A stretch of 64,000 bases of DNA from contig QJNS01000255.1 in assembly GCA_004154925.1 (NCBI GenBank), positions 9,858-73,857 of the forward strand. Reading direction: 5' to 3'. Source of the DNA: Monosporascus cannonballus. Lineage: Eukaryota > Ascomycota > Sordariomycetes > Xylariales. Shown here one piece after another: positions 46,827-60,549 of the stretch. The notes below the pieces were generated by a model, which did not search any database, had not been told where the DNA came from, and saw only the letters and a list, made by a program, of their open reading frames with translations. How positions within the stretch are numbered: the first letter of the stretch is position 1; each line of letters starts with the position of its first letter. Position numbers and translations under genes: made by a program.

Positions 46827-47220
46827 TGTGACGGCTTAGCGGTTTAACCAATTATTAAACCTAAGTCGACGGGTTTATGTTAGCAAAAGTATCGTGGGAT
46901 TCTAAGTAATAAATATAATAACGTATTACGTTTTGTAATATTAGGGGCGTTTTGGGTAATGATATTTTATTAAAAGTTAAAATTATTTAAATTATAAAAA
47001 TAACGAACATATATATTTTTATTTTGGTTCAAAATATTTAAACGGTTTAAACCTTTAAGTCCTTTAAACCTTTTAAGTTTTTCTGCCGATTTAAAGGGTT
47101 TAAAACGTTTGGTATTTTGAAACCTTTAAACTAATTACGTAACGCCTTAATTTAGGTCGGAATTTAATCCTTTTATAATTCCAACCGTTCGTAAAAAACC
47201 AAAATTATTAAATTTTAATA
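46827..47220 (-). repeat. 3' LTR of element D
   Basis: 394 bp, tgtgacggcttagcgg ... aaattttaata. The outer (left) end is almost unmutated; the inner end has lost nearly all CA/TG. Confidence 0.9.
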
Positions 47221-47830
47221 TGATTTTTTTTTTAAGATCTTTATCCTTAAAAATTAAAGTATTTGTTTTGGTAATTTCGGTAAATATTTTTCCTTTTTAT
47301 ATATTTATTATATTAAATTAAATTAAAAAATTTTATTTTCGTAAACGTATTAACGTTTTAATCCTTTTAAAACGTATTAAATATTTTAATTTTAAAATGT
47401 TTTTTTATTTTCGTTACGAAAAAAAAGGTACGGAATATAAGGTTATTCGAAAGTTTTTAAAATATGCGTAATATATTTATTATGGGGGTTTTTGTAACGT
47501 TTTTGGTTTTTCGGAAACCGAATACCAAAAGTTTTTTAACGAAAAGGACCGTTTAAAGCGTAAAAAGGAATAAGTTCGTAAAATATTACGTATTATTATT
47601 AATAAATTAAACCGTTTGCAAAAATAAAGGCGGTTATTCCGTCGCCGTAATATAAAAATATTTCGTCAAAAAATTAAAAACGCGAAAGTTATAAAGGAAT
47701 TTAAATATTTAAAATAAGAATAAAAATAATTAAAGGTTGTTATTATAATTATTACGTTAATATAAACTGCGGTTAATTAACTTAATATCCCGGTTATTAA
47801 TTAATCGGCCATTAATTAAAACGTATTTAT
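47221..47830 (+). pseudogene. Antisense Cys-rich/coiled-coil gene of element D
   Basis: One continuous plus-strand frame with RIP stops reads ISVNIFPFYIFIILNQIKKF, FRKRINVLILLKRIKYFNF, FLKYAQYIYYGGFCNV, FGFSETEYQKFFNEKDRLKR, then KILRIIINKLNRLQKQRRLF and LNIPVINQSAIN. With Tyr restored to Cys the middle gives C-x2-C-x6-C spacing. It lies between the 3' LTR and the chromodomain and opposes pol. The end coordinate is approximate. Confidence 0.62.
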
Positions 47831-50636
47831 TATTATTAATAAAAATTTTTTAATAGGCGTTAAGTATTAATAAGGTTTTTGGCAAGTTTTTAAATATTTT
47901 CGGAATTTAAGTATTTTTTTTATTTAATTAGGTATTAGGTAAATTTATTTTATTTCCGTATATCGAAAATTTGTTTTATTTTATATATTTATTTATTTTT
48001 TATTTTTACGTTATTTTATACCGTATATATTTTAATTATATTTGCTATTAATTTAAATAAAAAAATATAAAAAATTAAATAAAATTTAATTTTTAATAAA
48101 ACTTTTAATTAGTAATTATTTTTTGAAATTTTCTTAACGATTTTATATAAACCGATATATTTAAAATTAAGTTTTTTATTAAGTTTTTTTATTTAAATAT
48201 TTTTGGTAACGAAGTAAACCATTTTTCCTTTTTTGAAAATTAATTCTTTTAATTTTTTTTTGGTTATAATATTTATTTATTTAATTCCGTACGAATTTTA
48301 ATTTTGTTTTTATTTCTTAATATAATTATCGTAATTATTTTAACGTAAGGATTATTTTGATATTAATTGGATTATTATTATATATTTTTTTATAAATTTT
48401 TAGAATAAAATTAAAATTTGTATTAATTAATATTATTTTAATATTTCCGTAATAATTAATATTATAAGTTAATTAAGTAATAAGTAATTTTTTAATTTAA
48501 TTATTTTATTTATAATTAACGTAATATCGTAAATATATTTTTAATATTTGGTTTAACCATTTTATATATCCGTTTGTTTATAATTTAAATATATTAAATA
48601 ATTTATGGTTTAAGCCGATTTATATTATAAAACCTTATTAAAATTTAAATATAAATATTAAACCTTTATTTAAAATAATTTCTATTAATAATCCGTATAT
48701 ATTAAAAATATTTTTAAAAAAAATATATATTATTTATTTTGCGTTAATATCTTTATAATAAGGTAAAAAATAAAAAAATTTCGTAAACCGATCGACGATA
48801 ACGAAAACGTTATCGTAATATATTTTTATCGTTAAATTTTTGGATAAAGGAAATTTAATAATAAAATCCATAATAATTAAATCCCAAAATCTTTTTGAAA
48901 CCGATAATAATTATAATTTTTTATAAGGTTTATATCGTTACGCCTTAGCTTTATTATAAAGGTTATATTATTATCGTATTTTTTAAATTATCGTTTTTAT
49001 TTTAAAAAAAAAAATACGTATATTAAAATTGTTTTAAAATTTTATAAATTTTTGGATATCCATATAATTAATATTGGTATATATTTTGTATTAAATTTAT
49101 TTGATATTTTTTTGGAATTTATATTTTATTTATTTTTTGGCTTTTTGGAAAACCGTTATTATATTATTAAATTTTTTGATATATATTTAAAAGTATTATT
49201 TAAATTATTATAATTTATTACGGACGTAAATATTTTTTTATAATAATATCAAAAATTATATAATTAATTTTAATTAATTTTTCCTCGAAATTGAATTATT
49301 TGCTTAAGGTATTTATTTTGCCATTTTCTGAATATTTTTTATAAATAATAACAAAATCGAAATTCGCTAATTTTTTGCATATTATAATTATCATCCGGTA
49401 AATTTTTTGGTCGTAATAAATCGGGTAAAATTTTAATAATCCGTATAAATTTTGATTTAATATAAATTTCCTTTTAAGAAATATTTAAATTCGCGGAATA
49501 TTATAATAATAATTATAAATTTTTTATTTAGAATACCGTAATTAAATTTAGCTCCTTTTAACTTATATAAAAAAATATAATAAGGTATAATTTATCTTAA
49601 TTATTTTATTATCCGATTATTACGCTTAATACGTAATCCAAAATATCGGTTTTTAATTTAATAAGGCGATTTAAATTGTACATAATTAACATTAATTCGT
49701 TAATAATTATATTTTTAATTTTTTGGAACGTTTTTTCTGTTTTAAACGTTTATTTAAATTTTTCTTTTAATAAAATTAATTAAGGATATAATAATTTTGC
49801 TAAAATTTCGAATAAACCTTTTATAATAATTAACGAATCCAAAAAATGCTTATATTTTTTGGATTATTATTAACGTTTATTATTTTGTAATTATAGCGAT
49901 TTTCTTTAGATTTATTTTAATATATTCTAAGGTGATAATATATTCCAGATATTCCATTTTTTGCTTATAAAATTAATTTCTTTTTATCTTAATTAATAGT
50001 TTTACGTTTTATAAAGCTTAAAGAACTTTATGAACGTATTTTGCGTATATTTTTTCCGTTTTTGAAAAAAATAAGAATATTATTAAAGTAATATATAATA
50101 AAGATGTTAAAATATTTTCGTAATATATAATTTATTATTTATTAAAAAGTTACTAATACGTTCGTAAATCTTATTAATATAACCAAATATTTAAATAATC
50201 CATATTTTATTTTAAATATTATTTTCCATTCGTATCCTTTTTTAATTTTAATAAGGTTATATTTATTTTTAAAATCGAATATTATAAATTATTTAATTTT
50301 ATAAAATTAATTTTTTATTTTTATAATTAAGGACAATAACGTTTAATTTTTAATAATAATATCGTTTAATTGCTAATAGTTAATTATAAATCGTAATTTT
50401 CTATTTTTTTAGGTATAAAAAATATAAGGTATCCTGCCGGTAACTTTAAAGGTTAAATCCATCCTTTTTATAACCAATTTTCCAGGTATTCCCGGAAAAC
50501 GTGCAATTCGTTTCCGTTAAGGTTGTAAATGGGGTAAAATTTCGTTAAAAAACCTTTTTTAAGCATAATTTCGTAATCCTATTCGCTATATTCTGGTAAT
50601 TTCGTATTTAGCTTTTTTTTTGAAAAACTGCTTGTA

Positions 50637-51030
50637 TATGACGGCTTGGCGGTTTAACCAACTATTAAACCTAAGTCGACGGGTTTATGTTGGCAGGAGT
50701 ATCGTGGGATTTTAAGCAATAAATGTAATAATGTATTATATCTCGTAATACCAGGGGCATTTTAGGTAATGATATTCCATTATAAGCTAAAGTTATTTAA
50801 ATTATGGAAATAACGAACGTATATATCCTTATTTTGGCTTAAAATGCTTAAACGGCTTAAACCCTTAAATCCCTTAAGCCTTTTAAGCTTTTTTGCCGAC
50901 TTAAGGGGTTTAAGGCGTTTAGCGTTTTAAAACTTTTAAGCCAGTTACGTAACGCCTTGGTTTAGGTCGGAATTTAATCCTTTTATAATTCCGACCGTCC
51001 GTAAAAAGCTAAAATCGTTAAATCTTAATA
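50637..51030 (-). repeat. 3' LTR of element C
   Basis: 394 bp, tatgacggcttggcgg ... aaatcttaata. The outer end (gtcgacgggtttatgttggc) is nearly unmutated. Confidence 0.92.
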
Positions 51031-51640
51031 CGATTTTCCCCTTTTTAAAATCTTTATCTTTAAAAATTAAATTACTTATTTTGGTAATTTCGGTAAGTAT
51101 TTTTCTTTTTTACATATTTATTATATTAAATTGAATTAAAAAATTTCGTTTCCGTAAACGTATTAATACTTTAATCTTTTTAAAACGTATTAAACGTTTT
51201 AATTTTAAAATATTTTTTTGTTTTCGTTACGAAAAAGAAAATACGGAATATAAAATTGTTCGAAAGTTTTTAAAATATGCGCGATATATTTATTATAAGG
51301 GCCTTTATAATATTTTTAATTTTTCGGAAACTAAGTACTAAAAGTTTTTTAACGAAAAAGATTATTTAAAATGTAAAAAAAAATAAATTTGTAAAATATT
51401 GCGTATTATTATTAATAAATTAAACCGTTCATAAAAACAAAGGCGATTATTCCGTCGCCGAAATATGGAAATATTTCGTTAAAGGATTAAAAATACAGAG
51501 GTTATGGAAAAATTCAAACGTCTGGAATAAAAATAAAAATAATTAAAGGTTACTATTATAATTATTACGTTAACGCAGATTACGGCTAATTAGCCTAATA
51601 TCCCGGTTACTAATTGGTCAGCCATTAACTAAAACGCGTC
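51031..51640 (+). pseudogene. Antisense Cys-rich/coiled-coil gene of element C
   Basis: Aligns with the D copy over its whole length. The closing part is clearest: NMEIFR, IKNTEVMEKFKRLE and LKVTIIIITLTQITAN, then PNIPVTN. There are many RIP stops. Position and orientation relative to pol are the same as in B, D, F and G. Confidence 0.58.
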
Positions 51641-54600
51641 CGTTATTATCAATAAAAATTTTTTAATAGGTATTAGGCGTTAATAAGGTTTTTAACGGAT
51701 TCCTAAATATTTTCGGAATTTAAATGCTTTTTTTATTTGATTAAGTACTAGGTAAATCCGTTTTATTTCCGTATATCGAAAATTTTTTTTATTTTATATA
51801 CTTATTCGTTTTTCATTTTTATATTATTTTATGCCATATGCATTTTAATTATATCTGTTATTAATTCAAATAAAAAAATATAAAAAATTAAATAGAATTT
51901 AATTTTTAATGGAAATTTTAATTAATAATTATTTTCTGAAATTTTTTTAACGATTTTATATAAATTAATATACTTAAAATCAAGTTTTTTGCTGGGTTTT
52001 TTTATTTAAATATTTTTAATAACAAGGTAAATTATTTTCCTTTTTTCGAAAATTAATTTTTTTAATTTTTTTTAATTATAATACTTACTTATTTAATTCC
52101 GTACAAATTTTAATTTTATTTTTATTTCTTAATATAATTATTATAATTATTTTAACGTAAAGATTATTTTGATATTAATTAAACCATTATTATACGTTTT
52201 CTTATAAATTTCTGGAATAAAGTTAAAATTTGCATTAATTAATATTATCTTAATATTTTCGTAATAATTAATATTATAAGCTAATTAAGTAATAAGTAAC
52301 TTTTTAATTTAATTATTTTGTTTATAATTAACGTAATATCGTAAGTATATTTTTAATATTTAATTTAACCGTTTTATTTATTTGTCCGTCTATAATCTAA
52401 ATATATTAAATAATTTATGGTTTAAGCTAATTTATGTTATAAAGTTTTATTAAAACTTAAATACAAATATCGAACCTTTATTTAAAATAATTTTTATTAA
52501 TAATCCGTATATATTAAAAATATTTCTAAAAAAAATGTATATTATTTATTTTGCGTTAATATCTTTATAATAAGGTAAAAAATAAAAAAATTTCGTAAAC
52601 CGATCGACGATAACGAAAACGTTATAGTAATATATTTTTGTTATTAAATCTTTAAATAAAGGAAATTTAATAATAAAATCCATAATAATCGAATCCTAAG
52701 GTTTTTTTAAAACCGATAATAATTATAATTTTCCATAAAATTTATATTATTACGTTTTAGCTTTATTATAAAGGTTACATTATTGTCGTATTTTTTAAAT
52801 TATCGTTTTTATTTTAAGAAAAAAATACGTACGTTAAAATCGTTTTAAGGTTTTATAAATTTCTAGATATCCATATAATTAATATTTATATATATCTTAT
52901 ATTAAATTTATTTAATATTTTTTTAGAACCTATATTTTGTTTATTTTTTAATTTTTTGGAAAACCGTTATTATACTGTTAAATTTTTTAATATATATTTA
53001 AAAATATTGTTTAAATTATTATAATTTATCGCAAACGTAAATATCTTTTTATAATAATATCAAAAATTATATAATTAATTTTAATTAATTTTTTTTCGAA
53101 ATTTAATTATTTGCTTAAAATATTTACTTTGCCGTTTTTTGAATTTTTTTTATAAATAATAATAAAATCGAAATTCGCTAATTTTTTTACATATCGTAAT
53201 TATTATTTGGTAAATTTCTTGGTTATAGTAAATTAGGTAAAATTTTGATAATCCGTATAAATTTTAATCTAATACAAATTTCTTTTTAAGAAATATTTAA
53301 ATTCGCAAAATATTATAATAATAACTATAAATATTTTATTTGGAATACCGTAATTAAATTTAACTTTTTTTAATTTATATAAAAAAATTATAATAAGGTA
53401 TAATTTACCTTAATTATTTCGTTATCCGATTATTACGTTTAACGCGTAATCCGAAATATCGGTTTTTAATTTAACGGAATAATTTAAATTATACATAATT
53501 AGTATTAATTCGTTAATAATTATATTTTTGATTTTCTGGAACGCCTTTTTTATTTCAGACGTTTATTTAAATTTTTTTTTCTTAATAAAATTAATTAGGG
53601 GTATAATAATTTTGCTAAAATTTTAAATAAACTTTTTATAATAATTAACGAATCCAAAAAATACCTATATTTCCTTAATTATTATTAACGTTTATTATTT
53701 TATAATTATAACGATTATCTTTAAATCCATCTTAATATATCTTAAGGTAATAATATATCCCAAATATTTTATTTTTTATTTATAAAACTAATTTTTTTTA
53801 CGTTAATTAATAACTTTATATTTTATAAAATTTAAAAAACTTTATAAACGTATTTTACATATATTTCTTCCGTTTTTAAAAAATAAAAATATTATCGAAA
53901 TAACATATAACAAAAACGTTAAAGTATTTTTGCAATATATAATTTACTATCCGTTAAAAGGTTATTAATACGTTTATAAATCTTATTAACGTAACTAAAT
54001 ATTTAAATAATCCGTATTTTATTTTAAATATTAATTTTTATTTATATTTTTTTTTAATTTTAATAAAGTTATATTTATTTCTAAAATTAAATATTATAAA
54101 CCATTTAATTCCATAAAATCGGTTTTTTATTTTTATAATTAAAGATAATAACGTTTAATCTTTAATAATAATATTATTTAGTTGCCGATAGTTAATTATA
54201 AGTCATAACTTTTTATTTTTTTTAAGTACGAAAAATATGGGATATTTTGCCGGTAATTTTAAAAGTTAAATCTATCCTTTTTATAACCGATTTTCCAGGT
54301 ATTCCCGGAAAACGTATAACTTATCTCCGTTAAAATTATAAATAAAGTAAAACTTCGTTAAAAAACCCTTTTTAAGGATAATTTCGTAATTTTATTCGTT
54401 ATATTCTAATAATTTCGTATCTAGCTTTTTTTTAAAAAATTGCTTATATTTATAATATTATAATAATATATTAATTAAATTTTCTAACTTTTAAAATTAT
54501 TATTTTAAATCGTTATTTAATTGCCGTAATTTTGCTTTAATAATAATAATAATACGTCGTATTTTTTTCTGATACTTATTTTTTTTTATATTTTATCTTT

Positions 54601-57125
54601 TTAGGTGGTAAAATATTTATCGTATTTTTATATTTATATTTATTACCATTTTTAATCGAATATTAAAATCTTAATTTTTTTTTTGCTTATTAACGGGGGG
54701 TAAAACGAATTTTATCTGGCCAGTCCTTTTATTAATTAAGATTCCGTACCGGTATATCCATAGTTTTCCTAAAATTATATTATAATTCCCGAATAGAACG
54801 ATGTCGAAATCTACTATTTAATATCGTTTTTAAACAAAGATCTCGAAATAATTAATTTCGCGTAAGATTTTTCCGTTATTATAAGCAAAATCCTAATTTT
54901 TGGCGTTTATCGCTATATAAGGTTTTAATTTATATCTTTATAATAATTTAAATTTATTAATTATATCCAATATAATATAATTTCCATTTAAAGTTTTGCA
55001 ATTTACTATTGCGGTATATTAATACGTTCCGATTCGTATATCTAAGGTAATAAGGTTATTAACGGCTTTTATCGTTACGTTTACAACCTTTTTTGGAAAT
55101 TTATTTTAATTTTTTTAAGTTTCGTTATTTTGCGGCTTTTTTATAGGTAATTTTCGTCTTTTAATTCCTTTTCGAATTTGTTGAATTTTATTTATATTTT
55201 TTTATATAACGCATTAAATTATTATATTTATTGTTTTTATCGGCATATTATATCTTCGAATTATATTAATTATTTTTAATTTTATTAAATTTTTTTCTTT
55301 ATTAAGTAAATTGTTTTTCAATATGGCGTATAATTTCCCATTAAGTTTTATTTTCTTCTTATTAAAGGTTTCGTATAAATTATTAGATTTTTTTTTAAGA
55401 TTTATTATTTATCGGGATTTATAATAAATATTAATTGAAAATAAAGGTTTATAATAATTTTCTGGTAATACTTTTCCAAAATATACTGGATTAATTCTTT
55501 TTCTATTTAATAATTATATTACTTATAATAACAAAAAAGATTTTCTTATAGGTACCATTTTCCTTTAAGCTAGTTTTTTGCTATTATTCATTAAAGAAAA
55601 TCGTTTTTAAGGGTTATAAATCGAAAATATTAATATTATTATTTATCGTTCTTATTTTTTCCCGTTTTATTAGGAAAATCGAATCCTTTATAATATATAC
55701 GGGTAATCCTATTATAAATATGCCGTTTTTATTTTTCGTAAGCAAAATAATTTTATTTTTTGCAATAAATAATATGTATCCTGCCGTATTAATTAAGGGT
55801 TTCGAAATAAACCTTTTTTATTTAGCCTTAATATTTTTCTAATTATTCTTTAAAAATATTCCATTATTTCTTAATTATTTATTAAATTAAATTCTTGGTT
55901 TTTTGCATTTTTTGTTAAATTCTTTATTACGGTAAACCTGGTATATATTTAAGCCGAATTATATTAATAGATTTTTCGTTTTTTTGATTTTTTTTGGGTT
56001 ATCTTTCGGATATATGTTTTTAATTATTCCGTCGTAACTTTTTAGGTAAAAAATATTTATAAACCTTATATCCTTTTTTTTGTAATTATAATACTTAATT
56101 TGGTTTTAATTTTTCTTATAGGTAATTCTTAGTTCCATAAGGCCTAATTTAATACCATAAAAAATGTTATTATATTGAAAAACGTTAATATTAATTATAT
56201 ATCGGGATTTGTTATTATTTTTTTTTAATTCCTTTAGTACGTTAAGTATATTGCCGGTTATTAATTTTAATTATTATAACGATATAATCCGATAAATAAT
56301 TAGGCCGGTTAAATTTAAAAAGTTTTTTTTATATTTTTTTTAAGTTATTAAAAAATTTAATTATTAATATTTTTTATTTTTAATTTAATTTAAATATTAG
56401 CTAAATTAATACGTTACCGTATTTAAATACTAATTTTTTTTATTATAATTATTAAATTTATATTTCGGCCTTTATTTTTTTATTTATTATTTCGAAAACT
56501 TTTATTAACGTTTATTCGAATTATTTATAATTATTATATATTCGTATTATTTCCGGGTTGCGTTTTTCGATTAATAAGGTAACGTATTTTTTTATAATTG
56601 GTTTAAATTAAATAATTACGTTTCCGGTAAATCGTTTAACCGCAAACTTAATTTAGATAATAAATATAATTAATTAAATAAAAAAATATCCGAAATACGT
56701 TCGGTATTAGGTTAAAAATAATTATAATTTGGTCGAAATTCCATTAAAGGATTTTGGCTTAGGGGATTTAAGGATTTTTCCTGGTTTTTTAATGGAATTT
56801 AACTAAATAACTTAGTTCGGCCGAAAAGGTTTTCCGGTTTTAAGGACTTTTTTTTTTCCTTAAGTTTTTTATAAACAATTTAAAAAAACGTAATAAAATT
56901 ATTTTTATTTTATTTAAGTTAAATACTACGTTTATTTATAATATCCAGACGTCGAAAAATTTCTTTTCGAAAAAAACGAAATTGTCCTTTTTTTTTCGGA
57001 TTTTATTTTAATATTAAAGTTTTTAAAAATTTGGTAAATGAGTTATTTGGGCTATTTATTAATAAATATAATATTGGCAATATTGCTTAAAATTTAATAA
57101 TATTATTAAATAAAAACTTATAACG

Positions 57126-57519
57126 TATAACGGCTTAACGGTTTAACTAATTATTAAACTTAAATTAATAAATTTATATTAACAGAAATATTGTAAGATT
57201 TTAAATAATAAATATAATAATATATTATATTTCGTAATATTAAAAACGTTTTGGATAATAATATTTTATTATAAATTAAAGTTATTTAAATTATGGAAAT
57301 AACGAATATATATATTTTTATTTTGGCTTAAAATGCTTAAACGGTTTAAACCCTTAAGTCCCTTAAGCCCTTTAAGCTTTTCTGCCGACTTAAAGGGCTT
57401 AAGGCGCTTAGCGCTTTGAAACTTTTGAGCCAGTTACGTAACGCCTTAGTTTGGGTCGGAGCTTGATCTTTTTGTGGTTCCGACCGTCCGTAGGAAGCCA
57501 AGATCGTTAGGTCCTAACA
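57126..57519 (-). repeat. 5' LTR of element C
   Basis: 394 bp, tataacggcttaacgg ... taggtcctaaca, followed by ttgta. It contains a perfect 16-bp inverted repeat (57361-57376 and 57389-57404) with a 12-base loop. Confidence 0.92.
57361..57404. repeat. Perfect 16-bp inverted repeat in the LTR of C
   Basis: Arms ccttaagccctttaag and cttaaagggcttaagg with loop cttttctgccga. Imperfect versions exist in the LTRs of B and D. It could form a hairpin in the LTR transcript. In the 5' LTR of D a 53-bp deletion removed the loop and right arm. Confidence 0.85.
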
Positions 57520-60203
57520 TTGTATTTATAATATTATAGTAACATATTAATCAGATCTTCTGATTTTTAGGGCTGTTATTCTAGATCGTTATTTAATTAC
57601 CGTAATTTTGCTTTAATAATAATAATAATATATTGTATTTTTTTCTGATACCTATTCTTTTTTTTATGTTTTGTCCCTTTGGGTAATAAAATATTTATCG
57701 TATTTTTATGCTTATATTTGTCGCCATTTTCGATTAAATATTAAGATCTTAATTCTTTTTCTTATTTATTAACAGGGGGTAAAATAAATTTTACCTAACA
57801 AATCCCTCCATTAATTAAAATTCCGTACCGGTATATCTATGGTTTTCTTAAGATCATATTATAGTTTCTAAATAAAATAATATCGAAATCCATTATTTGG
57901 TATCGTCTTTAGATAAAAATCTCGAAATAATTAATTTTACGTAAAATTTTTCTATTATCGTAAGCGAAATCTTGACCTTCGGCGTTTATCGTTATATAAA
58001 GTTTTAATTTATATTTTTATAGTAATCTGAATTCGTTAACTATATCCGGTACAATATAATTTCTATTTAGAGCTTTACAATTTACCATTACGGTATACCA
58101 ATACGTTCCGATTCATATATCCAAGGTAATAAGGTTATTAACGGCTTTTATCGTTATATTTAAAGCTTTTTTTAAGAATTTATTTTAATTTTTTTAGGTT
58201 TTATTATCTTACGGCTTTTTTATAAATAATTTTTATTTTTTAACTCCTTTTCGAATTTGTCGAACTTTATTTATATCTTTTTATATAACGCATTAAACTG
58301 TTATATTTATCGTTCTTATCGGCATACTATACCTTCGAATCATATTAATTATTCTTAATTTTATTAGATTTTTTTTTCCTTATTGGATAAATTATTTCTT
58401 AATATGGCGTATAATTTCCCATTAAGCCTTATTTTTTTTATTAAAGGTTTCGTATAAATCGTTAAATTTTTTCTTTTAAAACTTATCGTTTATCGGGATT
58501 TGTAATAAATATTAATTGAAAATAAAAATCCGTAATAGCCCTTTGGCAATATTTTTTTATAATATGCTAGATTAATTCTTTTTCCATTTAGTAATTATAT
58601 TATTCATAATAACAAAAAAGGTTTTTTTACGGGCATTATTTTTTTAAGCTAATTTTCTATTATTACCAATTAAAGAAAATCGTTTTTAGGGGTTATAAAT
58701 CGAAAATACTAATATTATTATTTATCGTTTTTATTTTTTTCCGTTTTATTAAAAAAATTAAATCCTTTATGATATATACGGATAATTTTGCTATAAATAT
58801 ACCATTTCCATTTTTCGTAAATAAGGTAATTTTATCTTTTGCAATAAATAATATGCATTTTGCCATATCAATTAAAGGTTCCGGAATAAACTTTTTTTAT
58901 CTAACCCTAATATTCCTTTAATTATTTTTTAAAGATATTTTATTATTCCTTAATTATTTGCTAAACCAGATTCCTAGTTTTTTATATTCCTTATTAAATT
59001 TTTTATTACGGTAAGCCTAATATGTACTTAGGCCGAATTATATTAATAAATTTTTCGTTTTTTTGATTTTCTTTAAATTATCCTTTAAGTATAAGCTTCC
59101 AGTTATTTTGTTATAACTTCTTCGGTAAAAAATATTTATAAACTTTATATCCCTTTTTTTCGTAATTATAATATTTAATTTGGCTTTAATTTTTTTTATA
59201 AGTAGCTTTTAATTTTATAAGGCCTGGTTTAATGCCATAAGAAATGTTATTACGCCGAAAAGCATTAATATTAGCTGTATATCGGGATTTGTTATCATTT
59301 TTTCTTTTGGTTCTTTTAATACGCCAGGCATATTACCAATTATTAATTTTAATTATTATAACGATATAATCCGATAAATAATTAAACCGGTTAAATTTAA
59401 AAAATTCCTTTTATATTTTTTAAGCCATTAAAAAATTTAATTATTAATATTTTTTATTCTTAATTTAACTTAAATATTAATTAAATTAATACGTTACCGT
59501 ATTTAGATACCAATCCTTTTTATTGTAATTATTAAATCTGTATTTCGGCCTTTATTTTTTCGTTTATTATTCCGAAAATTTTTATTAACGTTTATTTAAA
59601 TTGTTTGTAATTATTATATATCCGTATTACTTCCGGGTTACGTTTTTCGATTAACAAAATAACGTATTTTTTTATAGCCGGCTTAAATTAAATAACCGCG
59701 TTTCCGGTAAATCGTTTAACCGCAAACTTAATTTATGCAATAAACGTAATAAATCAAATAAGAAAATACCCGAAATACGTTTAATATTAAGTTAAAAATA
59801 ATTATAATTTAATTGAAATTTTATTAAAAAATTATAATTTAAAGGGTTTAAGGATTTTTCTTAGTTCCTTAGTAAAATTTAGTTAAATAACTTAATTCGG
59901 CCGAAAGGGCTTTCCGATTTCAGGAACTTTTCCTTTTTCCTTAAACTTTTTATAGGTAATTTAGAAAAATATAATAAGGTTATTTTTATCTTATTTAAAC
60001 TAGATAATACGTTCGTTTATAACATCCAGGCGTCGAAAAACTTCCTTTCAAAAAAAACAAAGTTATTTTTTTTTCGGATTTTATTTTAATATTAAAGTTT
60101 TCAAAAACCTGGTAAATAGGTTATTCAGATTGCTTACTAATAAACATAATATCGGCGGTATTACTTAAAATTTAATAATATTATTAAATAAGAACTTATA
60201 ATA

Positions 60204-60544
60204 TATAACAGCTTAACGGTTTAACTAATTATTAAACTTAAGTTAACGGATTTATGTTAATAGGAATATCATAAGATTTTAAGTAATAAATATAATAACG
60301 TATTACATTTCGTAATACCAGGAACGTTTTAAATAATAATATTCTATTATAAACTAAAGTTATTTAAATTATAAAAATAATAAATATATATATCTTTATT
60401 TTGGTTCAAGGTATTTAAGCAGTTTAAACCCTTAAGTCCCTTAAGCCCTTTAAGCCAATTACGTGACGCCTTGGCTTGGGTCGGAGCTTGATCCTTTTGT
60501 GGTTCCGACCGTCCGTAAGAAGCCAAGATCGTTAGGTCCTAACA
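60204..60544 (-). repeat. 5' LTR of element D, with 53-bp deletion
   Basis: 341 bp, starting tataacagcttaacgg and ending taggtcctaaca. Compared with C it lacks the 53 bp from cttttctgccg to aaacttttgag, between ccctttaag and ccaattacgtgacgcc. The outer end is nearly unmutated (cgtgacgccttggcttgggt). Confidence 0.9.
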
Positions 60545-60549
60545 ATATA

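Larger units (their letters stand above)
50637..57519 (-). mobile_element. Ty3/gypsy chromovirus C, complete, nested in its relative D
   Basis: 6,883 bp with two 394-bp LTRs (50637-51030 and 57126-57519) and a perfect target duplication ttgta (50632-50636 and 57520-57524). The uninterrupted site in C itself (near 54,445-54,470, ttgcttatatttataatatt) shows that C landed in the pol region of D. A clear complement of the polypurine tract (cgattttcccctttttaaa) follows the left LTR. The reverse transcriptase box on the minus strand near 53,890-53,911 reads VICYFDN, the second Asp being lost to RIP. Confidence 0.9.
46827..60544 (-). mobile_element. Ty3/gypsy chromovirus D, inserted in G and split by C
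   Basis: The element's own sequence is 46827-50636 and 57525-60544. A perfect target duplication atata is present (46822-46826 and 60545-60549). The minus-strand 3' LTR is at 46827-47220 (394 bp) and the 5' LTR at 60204-60544 (341 bp, with a 53-bp deletion). It belongs to the same family as B and C. Its reverse transcriptase catalytic box near 50,080 reads FNN instead of (Y/F)DD. C inserted upstream of the reverse transcriptase. The gag knuckle relic lies near 59,160. Confidence 0.88.
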
